From assembly GCF_014839805.1 (NCBI RefSeq), contig NC_051140.1, forward strand, positions 10,065,826 to 10,129,825: 64,000 nt of DNA, in the 5' to 3' direction. The notes beneath the pieces were generated by a model. The model was not told the DNA's origin. It searched no databases and was given only the letters and a program-made list of their open reading frames with translations. This document shows positions 34,175 to 47,095 of this stretch, in pieces. This DNA is from Manduca sexta. Its lineage: Eukaryota; Arthropoda; Insecta; Lepidoptera; Sphingidae. The position numbers were made by a program, and so were the translations under genes. Each line of letters opens with the position of its first letter. Positions within the stretch are counted from its first letter, which is position 1.

Positions 34175-36424
34175 TTCTTATATTTTTTTCGATTTTGTTC
34201 AATTTCAAGAAAAAAATTAGGTTAAGTTTGTGTTGACGGACTTTAGTAACATACGACACAGAGAGAATAATACATGTGTCCGGCCCCGGTGTCCAGTGAT
34301 GAGTGATGCCAGATAGTTATTTTGTTATACCCCAAAATTTTATTACACGCAAAAAACAACTTTTTCAAAGAAAATCTCACTGAAAAGTTCTAAGTTTTGT
34401 AGGTAAAATTAAATTTCACACTTTCATTCCGAAGGATTAACATATCTTCGGACTAAAAGTGTGAGAGTGCATTTTTTTTCCCCAAAAGGACCTTCGAATA
34501 TTTTGTAATCCAAAACTGTTGTCTTTTTTGTATAGATATGTAAAAAATATGTGAGGAGTAGTTTTGTAACAGAAGTATACACACTATTTCAATTTTTTTT
34601 CGTAAAGCTGTTATCTCAAGTAAATAAACAAATAAAATTTTTCTCCCATAACGCGTAAAGCTCCCCAATTAGGGGAAAAACTCACACTTTGGTATCACTA
34701 CATATGGCTTTAGGTCGGGCATATACGGCCGCAATTACATCTGAATTCAGAATCTAAAAAAATGGACGGTTGGCTAACACTTATTACACTTACATGTAAT
34801 TATAATAAGAATGTATTATATATATAATATATAATAAAGGATACATATTTTTTTTTATTCTGTAAAAATAAAGTGTACTTAATATGTAGCGCTTTCAATA
34901 TTTTTAGATAGGTAACCTCAGATTGTATGGAATCCGGAGCGTTTGATTCTGTATACCGTTTTTAAATTTTCGGATGTATACGATTTCATAAATCCGATTT
35001 TGTTAAGAGTTTTGAGTTTTAGACAAGCACGTTTTCCTTTATATAAACGTTTATCTAAATAAAGAGGCTACGAGCAGATATTTAAACCTACCAACTGAAA
35101 TATATTTTACTAGGTGTGGCTCGCGACTTTCTTTGTCGGAAAGGCATTTAATGACCCACTAAAAGCAATATAAAATAGGCGTTCTATTGAAAAAATATCA
35201 TAATATTTAGATTTTGCTAATTGTGGTCTCTCTGTGTGCAAAATGTTCTCTGAAACCATCGGCTTTTGGGTTCATTTCTGGCAAATTTCTCGACATTTTC
35301 AGATTTTTTTGCATTAATATTGTACCTATGTTTAAACCTTGTAGAATTTAGATGAACACAGTCACAAAGTAAACAGAAAAAAGTAATTACCTAATGATAT
35401 TTTCATATTATAGGTACCTATTCCACATATAACAGCTTCAATCGATATCTTGATCCCTGGCCATAATTTTAGTGTCAAATGTGGTTTTAAAGTCATTGAG
35501 GGCTCTGATAACTATTGTACTGCATAAAGCTAGATGCACACTACAAGTTTCTTTACTGCATGGCTAAAAAAAACGCTTCACTATAGAGTGCTTACCAATT
35601 TTTATAATTTAGAATGAAAATGAGATAAATATTGTATTGAAACAAAGACATTTAAACAAAAAAGGTATTGTTAAGAACCTTCAAAAATCGTCATAAAACT
35701 GTTTACGCGGTATGTAGCGCGTACTAGTTGATTTTCAAATAAGTTTAGATATCACTCGAAAAAATGCCGCAGGTTTTTTACCGCATGCTGAAAAAACCTA
35801 TAGTGCGCAGCTAGCTTTAGCTCTAGTAATTGGATTGTTGAGTGTTACATAGTGTTACATAATATTTAATTGACATGACGAAATCGTCGTTATCTGTATG
35901 TTTGGCTTTTTCCAACATAATTCTACGTATGATGGACGCTTTCTGACGATTCGATTCTTCTTAATAAAATTTACTATTAAATCTCGAGATATATTAGCTC
36001 TACACTTTCAATAAAGTTTAGTGGATTAGCCAAATCTACACTTTGTCGTATTACGCATAACCGTATACCTATACTTCCATAATAACCATAATTATAATTT
36101 GATATACATAGAACTGTAAAGGTGTATAAGTGTTTGATAGTGAGACTTATTTTTTGTGATGTGCATCATTGAACTCATAGCCTGATATCTCTATACATGC
36201 GTCCATTTTAATTTAATGCGCATAAAATCCAAGTGTTTTTATTAATACCTACTGTATACAATTCGGGTAAAACGAAAGTGTTTTTTCTTTAATCGTTATG
36301 TCAATTATGTTTCGAAAATTAGGGATTCTCATTAAATCTATTGAAAAAAATAACATTCGTGAAAAAGTGAGATGTGCATCGACACTACCGCAATTGTCTT
36401 CGGTGAGATTATAATGATAATAAT
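34175..36424. other. BRX1/D2HGDH divergent flank, no gene
   Basis: AT-rich sequence containing the BRX1 5' UTR and promoter at its left edge. No exon or transposon could be supported. A TA-rich run lies near 34818-34835. Confidence 0.45.
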
Positions 36425-37120
36425 AATAGTACTTAAGGTCAGAGGGCTCTATTCCATGGTCGATAGCCAGAGGTCCTAGCGTGAGCGTGTGGTGGCTCAC
36501 TTCTGTGAGGTGGTCATCTTGCAGAGAGAGAGTGGCGAGATGGATCGGGAGCGTGAGCATCCCTCCCGCCGCTAGAGGAGACATAGGAAGAGCCGGGTGG
36601 ATGAGTGACCGCGTCTCGCGCCATGTCGATAGTGGCTAAGATCCCCATGACCTCTCTGATGATGTCAGACCTGTTTATCCAGGTTATCTGACTGCCTTCT
36701 TGCTACATGTATAAAGTACGAGAGGATCCGCTGGTAGCAGATTGTGGAGAGTCTGGTTTTAATCTTAAGCTGGCTGAGTATGGATACATTAGTTCACTGT
36801 TGTTCACGGTATGCGCAACATTCTTCTCCAGCACTACACTTCAAATCCCAAGGGCACACACCTCTGACTTTTCTAAAAAATCATGTGTGTATTCTTTGTG
36901 AATTTATCGTTCGCTTTAACGGTGAAGGAAAACATCGTGAGGAAACCTGCACATCTGAGAAGTTCTCTATAGGAATTTCGAAGGCGTGTGAAGTCTACCA
37001 ATCCGCACTAGGCCAGCGTGGTGGACTAAGGCCTAATCCCTCTCAGTAGTAGAGGAGGCCCGTGCTTAGCAGTGGGCAAGTATATAATACAGGGCTAATA
37101 TTATTATTATTATTTATTAC
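36425..37120 (+). mobile_element. Retroposon (SINE or 5'-truncated LINE) with lepidopteran tail
   Basis: The right part reads 'gtgaaggaaaacatcgtgag', 'gtgtgaagtctaccaatccg', 'gtggactaaggcctaatccc' and 'agcagtgggcaagtatataa', then ends in ATT repeats. These are stock phrases of lepidopteran retroposon 3' ends. The left boundary is approximate; I saw no target duplication. No intact protein is encoded. Confidence 0.6.
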
Positions 37121-37213
37121 TACACTTCAAATGCAAGTCAATCTTTTTCCTGTCTATGGCGCGGTTCGTCCAGGATTCGGATACGTACGTACGTATAAAA
37201 ATATAAAACGAGA

Positions 37214-37277
37214 AACGCGAAATAAAATGAGACTGGTACGAACATTGGTTCGTACCAGTCTCATTTTATTTCGCGTT
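37214..37277. repeat. Perfect palindrome, 30-bp arms and 4-base loop
   Basis: The left arm (37214-37243) begins AACGCGAAATAAAATGAGAC and the right arm (37248-37277) is its exact complement; ATTG separates them. It lies about 120 bp upstream of the first D2HGDH start codon. The stem is far longer than expected by chance. The sequence does not match the TTAA MITE family. Confidence 0.9.
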
Positions 37278-37395
37278 CAGCTCTTTGTAGCAAACGAGGC
37301 TTCGCCCTAGGTCCCACATAATGCTTTAACAAATTCAGAGTGGTTTTAGCATCAGCTTATTTTTTAGGTCGTAGCTACCATAGGACATCTTTCGG

Positions 37396-40300
37396 ATGTC
37401 TCGACTTGACGGATGTCTTTATAAGAGATTTCGTACTTTAAAATCAAGTAAACAACAAACTAAACGCTTTAGCCAGAGTTATTGTGCATATAGACATAAT
37501 AACATAAATGTCAAAGCAGATTCCATTAGTGATGTTTTAATAATGTCTAATTTAAAACTGGTATTCAAAGTTTTGTGGATTGTGGTGGGTTTTAGTTTTT
37601 GTTTAAAAAGAAATAACTTTACGTTAGTCAATTATGTAAGTAATATTTAAATAAAAATACGGTCATTTTGACATTGCGTTACTAAATGAAACCACATACT
37701 CGTCTTCACCTTTGCTGTCATTGTGCCCAAAATCACCCATTACTAATATTTTCGCGAAAAATCCTGGTTTTAGGTTTCTGATTTTTTGATCAATTTGTAG
37801 TTTAAGAAAGGTTCTCTACTGAATTTTAAATGATATTAAAATAGTAGACGAAGCATTGCTGTGATAACAAGTCTGTTTCTCAGCTTTGTTTATCTGACAG
37901 ACAACTAGGATTCAAGTTGTATCTCAGTATTAGCCAATCACAACAGCCCTATGTCTACGCACTGCGAAGGTTGCCATGCCGTCAGGACTGAAAAACAGAC
38001 TTGTTAGGACAGCAAGATAGAGCTTAGATAAATAACGTCTATGAATAAGGGGGTAAGGCTGAACCATATCTTCCGTATGGAATACTTACCGGGAATCCCC
38101 TTGCTAAAGTACTTACATTTTTTTAAAGAAGACGTTCCGTCCTGTGGCATACTGCATAAATTCGAAAATAAATTACGACATTTGCATCTGCATAAAATCC
38201 GAATTAATGAACGCGGCTATGAATGAAGGTGTCAAAATTAATGCGGTAATTACAATGACTAAATATAAAGAGGACAGGCCTCAAAAGTTAACTATATGAA
38301 TAAGTTATATTTATGTTAGGGAAATCGACGCAGAATTGTCAATATATATGTCTATCTCTTTTACTTAAAGCTTATTTGGAACGCAACAAAAAAAGACAAA
38401 AATAATTGCTTTCTTCGAATATGGCACTATTTCGTTGACTTCAACACACTGGGACCGCCTTGCGGCAGAAACGCCATTTATTGCAGCCCAGTCAGCAAGT
38501 ACATGTAGTGTCAGACGATGTAAACAAATCTTCATAAATATTGAATTTAAAGTAATATAATCATATTCTCAATTGTTCAGTGTGTTTATTAGTGTATTTG
38601 TTAAGTTTCGAAAATAACTCAGTGTTGAGTAAAAGGATGCAAATCAAATTCACGCAAGAAAGACCCCGAAATATCTTTTCATAGGTTAGTAACTGTTTTT
38701 ACCGAAAATTAGTAAATATCTTTGTATATTTACTTTTTGGATGTGTTTTTATCAATTAAAATTATATGTGGATCTTGTTTGATAAGCTTTGAACCCTTTT
38801 AGGCGTGATTTATATCCATTAAAATCATTATGTTGTTTACACACGAGCTTAGGGATGGGTAGATTTGTTTAGAAATTATTGATATCGATATTTTAACAGA
38901 CGCCCGTTTATCAGTTACGGTTTTTGTCTTTGAAAGAATGTTAGGGCACACATCAATATTGTATTATCTAGAACGACAAACTAAGTGAAATTAGAATATT
39001 TTTTTAGATTACCAAAAAATTTAAAAACCAAGGCAAAATGAATTGAGAATATTGGGCGACGTGATTGGAATCCTACACCAAATACATATTTTCGTTCTTT
39101 ACATTTTGAGAAGAAATCCATAAAACACACGTTTAATTAACGCGAGTAAAAGATAACTGTTTTCCAACAATATTCCCGATAAATAAAATAGTAATGATTA
39201 TTATACTTCACCTAATAGTAATATTACTTTAATATATTGTTATGAATAAAATTAGAATTGTTACATAAAAGAATAGATAAACATAAAAGATACAACATAA
39301 AGATGAAATGTAAGATATATTTTTACAATTGGCGGTCTTATGTTTCGAGCAACCTTTGCATGCACGGATATAGATAACCATCATCTTTACGCTCATTGAT
39401 TTTAGTTTGCTGAAACATAGTTATGTTTCTCGATCAAAGTGCATAATAATAAAATAAAATAAAACCAACCAAATAATTGCTGACTACGCTATCTTATTCC
39501 ATTTGTCATGTATTAAGTAAATATCTTAATCTGTAACTTAAATTTTTAGCAAGGAATAGTGTAACATACAAATATAGATCAAACACAACTGGTTGTTTGT
39601 CACAACAGGTACTGCTTTCTTTAACAATTGTTATTTATAAATCAGTTTCAGTTTGTTTGTTTATACTATGGTTTGTTATATTTATATTATGGTAGAACCT
39701 AACCCTTTTCGTATTTGATCTTTTTGGGGCTTGTTTGTCTCTCTTTTAATTCTTCGATGTCGATACAAAATTTTCGGTACTAGCATATCACTATTGTAAG
39801 GGGCGGAGTCGGCGACATTTTATGCATTAAATGTGCCGCATGTCACGTGACCATATCACTCATCCTCTATACTCTTTAATCATTGGGTAATTACGACCCA
39901 TGACTATTTTCTCTTGGTTCGGTCCGTAAACACGTAAGTAAGTAAACACCTTCCTATAATATCAACGTTTTAAGGATATTATTGTTAACTGCTTCGGTGG
40001 CGTAGTTATATTGCGTGCGCGGATGACTTCAGAGGTCTGTGGTTTTAATACCGTGTTTAGCAGTGATATTGGGTTCTTTTTGAGAAAAGAATCCAATATC
40101 ACTGTCAAAATCCTGGATGAGGTGTCATCCCGGATTCTGGACTTTGTGCCCTTTATGCTCGCCCCCTTATTACATAATAGACAAAATACACGTAGCGAAA
40201 AGTGGGTCCACTAATTGTGCCTTTGCTTGCCCCATCGGAGATAAAAGGCATGTGTGTGTCTTTGTGTGTTTTCTTGCGCCTTGGACTCAATGAAGATGCA

Positions 40301-43300
40301 GGACGGAACTTCTCAGTCAAACAGGGTTTCAGATTTTTCTTGTATTGCACCTATTGAGGAGGTAGCTATACCCTATAGTTTATACGTATAATAGCCGACA
40401 AACCACTTGTGGGGGGGCATTTTTTATATGTTTACATGCAGCTACATTTAAGTACAAAAAAAGATTCAAAGTAGTTCCATATTGTGATTATTGTGATAGG
40501 ACTTTGGACTTCGAAGAATATCATGTAGGAAATGTTTATGTATTAAGTGGCACAAGCCCCCTCTGTGACAGGCTATGCCTGTATCAAAATTTGTTGGTAG
40601 CTCTACAGGGCAGCGCGAACTTAAGGGCGTTCACTTAGTTTATTATAGGTATGGACCAAGAGGGGCCCCTAAAACAAGGGGGACCCGTATCACCGATATG
40701 GCTGATACGGCGGTCCTACGATCCTGAGTATTGTGTAATAATTTAGGTGCAGACCACAGCGCTGGTTTGGTTTCGCGCCACATCTGATGTTTGTGTGTGT
40801 GTGTGTGTTTTGCTGTTCATGCCAGGGGCTACACGATGTACCTACCTATTAAAGGCGATACATCACACACAGTAAGCTTACAATCCCCCAATGGCCTTTA
40901 TTAGTCGCCTCATAAGACCTTAGTGTTTTTGGTGCGTAGGTTGCCAAGATTGATACAAGGTTATTATATTGTACCTAATTTTAAGCAAAAGGAGAAGATT
41001 GAACTTTAATCTACTCAACAAATATAACAAGAGACATCAATTTAATTCCGCTGCTAGTTAATTGTACCTAGTTTAGTTGCTTTTCAACCCCTGAATCTTA
41101 AATCACATTGTTTTACCGATACAAATAGATCCAACAACTTTTATTACTTATTACATTCAAATATTCTTTTCTGATTTTTTTACTTATATTTTAAATGATT
41201 TGTTATAGGAAAAATACAACATAAAACGAAAACAATTTAGCAACGTTGAATCGACAGACGTTAATTATTTCAAGAGAATCCTTGGCGAAGAGAGGGTGTT
41301 AACAGAAGAGACCGATGTTATGCCATACAACATAGATTGGATAAAAAATTGTAGGGGTGAGTTAAGAACTCATCATTTTATAGGCATTTTATGAACGCAA
41401 AATTTCGTTGTCACTTCAATGATACCTGCACTACACTACTCCCTAAGTTCATCGATGTTCAGCGAGGAGGTAAGCTCAGAACGTAAGTTATTCCAAGTAG
41501 TTTGCGAGCGAAAGTGTAAAGGAATACTTCAATTCGTTCGTGTAATATAATTTAGCCTTCAGTGACTTTCTATCGTGGGTTTTAATACCTGAGTCAAAAG
41601 AGGCGTTCCGAAGTTCTTACCGAGCGCACCGGGCGACTGAGTTCCTTACTAGGTCACTGGGTACTTGAGGCGACCTTAAGGAAGGCGAACCGGGTAACCA
41701 TTTAGGGCCGCGCGCGATGACTTAGAGGACCTTATTTTACGATCTTACCGATGAAACTGTTAAAATTGCGCATCTTTTTTTCGCATGGCTCGGGGCCGCG
41801 CGACGTTTTTTGACTTTCCTCTGGAGCCAGGCGCCGTTTTGGGCCGCCGCTGCAGAGAGCGTAGTGTATTTTGGTATTTCGACGAGTACTTCGTAGAGAC
41901 AATTTCGTGAGTAGTGTAAGGTTTGAGACAGTGGTTTTACCCGGGTCGAACCCGCCTAATCATATTGGTATGCTATCATTCCAGTCCCTTGGATAGTTAG
42001 AAGAACTAAATACTCTTGTGATTATTATGAGTTTATTTCTCTCTGAAAAATGTATACAAAAGAGTGTAAGTATAAGTTTCGGTGCTGAAAAATATTTTAT
42101 TTATGATCTTGTAAATCGCGAAGGTAGTCGAAAATCTTGCATCATGAAAGTCAGCCACTTCCCCACTAGGGAGTTACCACTTAATCCACATAGTATTTGA
42201 TGTGATATTTAACATGTTTCTCTAGGACAATCATCTGTCGTCTTAAAGCCAAAGAGTACAGAAGAAGTATCGAATATTTTGAAGTATTGTAATGAGAGAA
42301 GATTAGCAGTATGCCCACAAGGTGGAAATACAGGATTGGTTGGAGGTTCAGTTCCAGTCTTTGATGAAATCATAATAAATTTTACACTAATGAATAAAGT
42401 CATTAGTTTGGATGAAATATCAGGTAAGACAAGTTATATTTACTAAAATTAGTTTGAGCTGTTTAAATGAATTAGTTTATTCCAACAGAAAACCCATATT
42501 TGCATTTAAGGGGCCCTTATTTGTGAATCCGGCTGTATATTAGAAAATTTAGACAATTATGTGCGTGATCGTAACCTGATTATGCCTTTGGATCTTGGCG
42601 CTAAAGGAACATGTCAAATAGGAGGAAATGCAAGTACCAACGCAGGTGGTCTGAGGTTGTTACGATACGGGAATCTTCATGGCTCAATTTTAGGTATAGA
42701 AGCAGTAAGTAAAAATAAAAAAGGATGCTTAATAAATATTATATATTTCCGAAGTACCTAAGCTTACTTAATGAATTTAATTATTCTAAACTTTTAACTT
42801 TTAACTAAACCTAAATAAATAAATAAACTTTTGACACAACTTAAACGTTCAACGATAATAATTTAACTAGACGTGATGAATATCGAATTTATTGCTTCTT
42901 CTTACCCAATATCACTCTACAATTTCAAGAATATAATACACTTTTCAAGAATATTGGAGAAAAAACAAATATTTGTCACGACCAGACCTAACAACATCTC
43001 TGAGGGGTTCCAGTACTTACCGTGTAAATCGTTTAAGAAAAAACTGGACATATTTCATGCTATAACAATGTTAGACTTACTGATGTTCTTCATGATTGAA
43101 CAGATGTAGCGCATGTTTGTCATATATTCCAGGTGAAAGCAGACGGCACCGTTATAGATTGTCTTAAAGCGTTAAAGAAGGACAACACCGGTTACCACTT
43201 AAAACATTTATTCATAGGTTCTGAGGGCACTTTAGGTGTTATTACAAAAGTGGCTGTCCACTGTCCCGCTTTACCAAAAGCTGTAACACTTGGATTTTTT

Positions 43301-46300
43301 GGTTAGTTGTTTTTTATAAAATCAATATCCAGTCAGAGGGCCCTATTCTGTCTTTAGAGGCTTACCCGTCTTTGTATTAATAGTGGATTTTTTTACTCTT
43401 ACCTATCAAAGCTGTCTTTCGATTAGAACGCTCGTAATTGTCAAAAGACGGATTTGCCCCGTACATAGAATAGGGCCTATCCTTACCTTACATAAATAAA
43501 GTGCAATTCTAATTGGGATCAAACCTGTTGCATTAGTCTGTTTAAAGCATCAGTGCGATAATGTTATGCTAAATTACATGAGTTTGTCCAAGTTCAGTTT
43601 GTTTAAAGAATCTAGCTAATTTTGCTTAATCGCATCAAATTAGCTGAGTGCATATTCCTGGTACTGTGGCAGCATTGCTATTTCCTAACATATTCAATCG
43701 TACTTGTTAGCAATGCTGCCAAAATATTGAGTAGGAAAGTATTATATATTCACAAAATAAGCTGGAATTCCTGCAATTTTTAACTAGTGAAGTTATAATA
43801 CAAACATGTAGGTACTTATCTATATTAGGAATATTTCAAATATTACCTAACATTAACTTGTATCTATTTGTTCTTTAGGAGTAGAGAACTTTGAAAATAT
43901 TCTGCAATTATATAGAAGTGCTAAAACTTCGTTAGGAGAGATACTTTCGGCATTCGAAATGGCAGATTTCGAAGCAATAAACACAACCGTGAAAAATCTC
44001 AAATTACCGTAAGTATATCTGATTGTCGGTCATTATTACGCTCTACGATATACTTACGTAATATTATCGTAGTAAGCAGTTTTATACTGTGACTGATTGT
44101 GGTTTGTGACTGAGGTGTGTTTGCTGTACTTATATACACCGTGACTTTATAGTCGTTTTGGAACCGAAAATTTTGAATTCTATATCAATAATAGAAGTGG
44201 AAAAAAATATCAGTTTAATAAAATTAAAACATTTTTTTTATCATTAAAACGAATACTCGTTTCCGAAAAATAATGAGAACTCGTGGTAACGCCACTACAA
44301 ACACTACGATCGGTGCCATTCATAACTAAGCGGCAAAATATTCTTCAAAAAAATAGGTACAAAGAGACCGCCGCGTCGCGTCGCGTCGTAGCCAATCACG
44401 CGCACCCCTCGGATTGTACAGAGGTAAGGTATAGACCTTAGCACGGCGAGCGCATACACTCCCGCGCTCCCCCGCCCGCTGCGCCGTCCTTCAGTCAGTA
44501 ATGCGACAACACGCGCGCGATTAGGCTGTTTTGATTACGAAAATGAGTCGTCAGTATTAATATTCAAACGCGGAGTATTTGTCAATGGTACAGCTATACG
44601 CTGTAGCCTGTAGCTAAGTAAGTACAATTTGGAAGAGGCTAGGCGGTTGTACTCCTAGCCGGATCATTTGAATGCGCTGCGACTTTACGGGATCGAAACT
44701 CCTCAAGTTCCATCTTCTCCTACTACCTTGGCTGCCTCCTACCTTCTCGACCACGAATAATTCCACGCGGCGGGTCATGTGCAAAGAAAAACGTAAAAAT
44801 AATTAATATGCATGGATATTTGGGCCTTTAAAATTTAATACGACGAAATTTTAAAGGCCGACATATCCATGCAAATTAATTATTTTTACGTTTTTCTTTC
44901 AACTGCGAGAACTAATCACTAACTAGACGTGAATTTAAATTCTTTACTTGTCAATACTTGTTTAGTTACCCAGATTAAAGGTGAAACAAAATGTATGAAA
45001 AACGGACCTTAAACTATAACCTTAATGCTTCGTTACAGGGTAAATAGGTAATTTGTAAATAAACTGTTTAGGTATGTAAGTTGATTATGTTGTAAATAGC
45101 TCCAATTTTTTAAATACGCCAGAAATACTCATAGTTCGCTCGCGCTGTTTATTTTTATTACTTAGACAATAAATTAAGTAGGTATTTTATTGGAAAGTAA
45201 TGCTTTCATAAAGTAGGTATTTCCGACGGTCCTAAGTCCGTGTAAAGTATGAAGGAGAAATTGGAGTATCCATTTACTTAATTGTGATTTTTAATAAATT
45301 TAATAATGCTTGTTCTTCCAAAGTTAAAAAATAAAAAAATAAACCATTGCGTTCGTGCCTCGTATCAACTGATTCACGATGTGAAGTAGGTACAATCGGA
45401 CAAGTTGGTGCTAGTACACTTCCAAACACATTTTGCTTGACCGGTCTAATGTCCCGAGATATTTAGACACGCCCCTGTCTCATATTTCACCAATTACGAC
45501 AGTTATGGAGATGTGCGAAAGGAACAGCAGATAACTATTATTGTTTACTTTAGTTGTATTTTACTGATTGACGACGCGCACGCAACTATTGAGTACCAGT
45601 AGTATTTTGCTCACAATTATTGTTTCGTTTACGGACACCGATATCTTGCCACTACGTAGACTTATGTTCGTTTACTGGACTCTTAATTACTTAGTCGCCG
45701 ACCCGTCATGTGACTACTGCACCATGGATTATATATTCCGGGAATTAAATATTACAGTAAGTAAATCAGTCATACTATACTATATAATATTTTAATATTA
45801 ATTTTAACTAGTGGACGTTAATATGCGTGGGAAAAATATCGTCAGCGCAGAGAACTAATAATTAAAATTTTGCAGTTTTGAGAAAATCGCAGTTTATGGC
45901 TTTTTTTAATTATTGGTCATTATAATGAATTATATTTAAAGCCAACTTAGACCACCTTTTAAGCTCTTTTAAATATAATTATAATATTATTGAGTTTTGA
46001 TGAATACTTATTCCTTTAATTGTGTAAAACAGACTTCAATATGCTACTTATTATATTTTATATTAATCCTTAAGTTATCCTATCTATCGTAGGGTCAAAT
46101 ATGATTAGTCATTGGTGTGTTTTTTTTGCCAAAAAAATTAACATAGTGCTATTAATCATACTTGTAGTAATCTATGTAGTATGTTATTTAAGTTGCTTTA
46201 CGTATAATCAAATGTCAAAATATTGAAAAGAATTATAATTGGAAAACTCAAAAAGTACTCAATGCAAAAATAAACTACTTCGACGGGTATACTCACTATA

Positions 46301-47064
46301 GTTATAGATGTTACCTATCTTTTCTTGATCTCAGTTAAAAGTTCAGAGTTTTCGATATTGAAACAGCAGTAGCATTAAGTGTAACTTTTACCGTCGACTT
46401 TTAATAGTAAACTCTAATTTAATGTTGGGAATATATTAAGACAGGCCGGTAAGCCTTTTAGTCTAGTCAATAAGGTGTCAATTTATGTATTATAAAGATC
46501 CAAAAATATGAGTGATAGCTCATTCGATTTGGATAACATGACGTCTTTTTTTTTTATGGTTTCGCGGAGAAAGTGCCTTATTACTACCGCCCAGCCTTCG
46601 TGGGGGGCGACTGAGCGGTTATGCTGGGGTAACCGTGCCTTACGGCCCGGCGTTGAGCCGCCCGGATTTGATGGTGACCTTCGGGCGACCGCCGGGCCGA
46701 GTCCCTAGCCTTATATACAACTTAACCTATGCACGGCCTACCAGCTAAAACTCCGCGGTGGCCCTCTTCGGCGCATTAGAGACGGCTGCGGGCTTCCTCT
46801 GACGTTGAAGTGTCTAGCCTGCGACCGCAGCCGCCCCTCCGCGGTGCCGCCTTGCGGCCCGTCTCCTATGGGGGGGGGGGACTCAGAAGCCTCCGCGCAC
46901 CGAAGGACGCCCTCGGCGTCTACGGCAGCGTGAGGCCAACTACACACTGCCGTCCATCCCGGGGGAGGCAGGGGATACCGTGGTGGAATTCTCCAAACGC
47001 CCCCATTCCACAGGGCGGATAACATGACGTCTAGAAAAATAATCTTTAGTGTTCATTGGCACTT

Positions 47065-47095
<31 letters not shown>

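Noticed and set aside
45568..45795. 75-residue plus-strand ORF with a good donor (ACA|GTAAGT) in D2HGDH intron 6
   Set aside because: It begins after an in-frame stop, its phase does not fit the cryptic exon at 47888, and no family was recognised.
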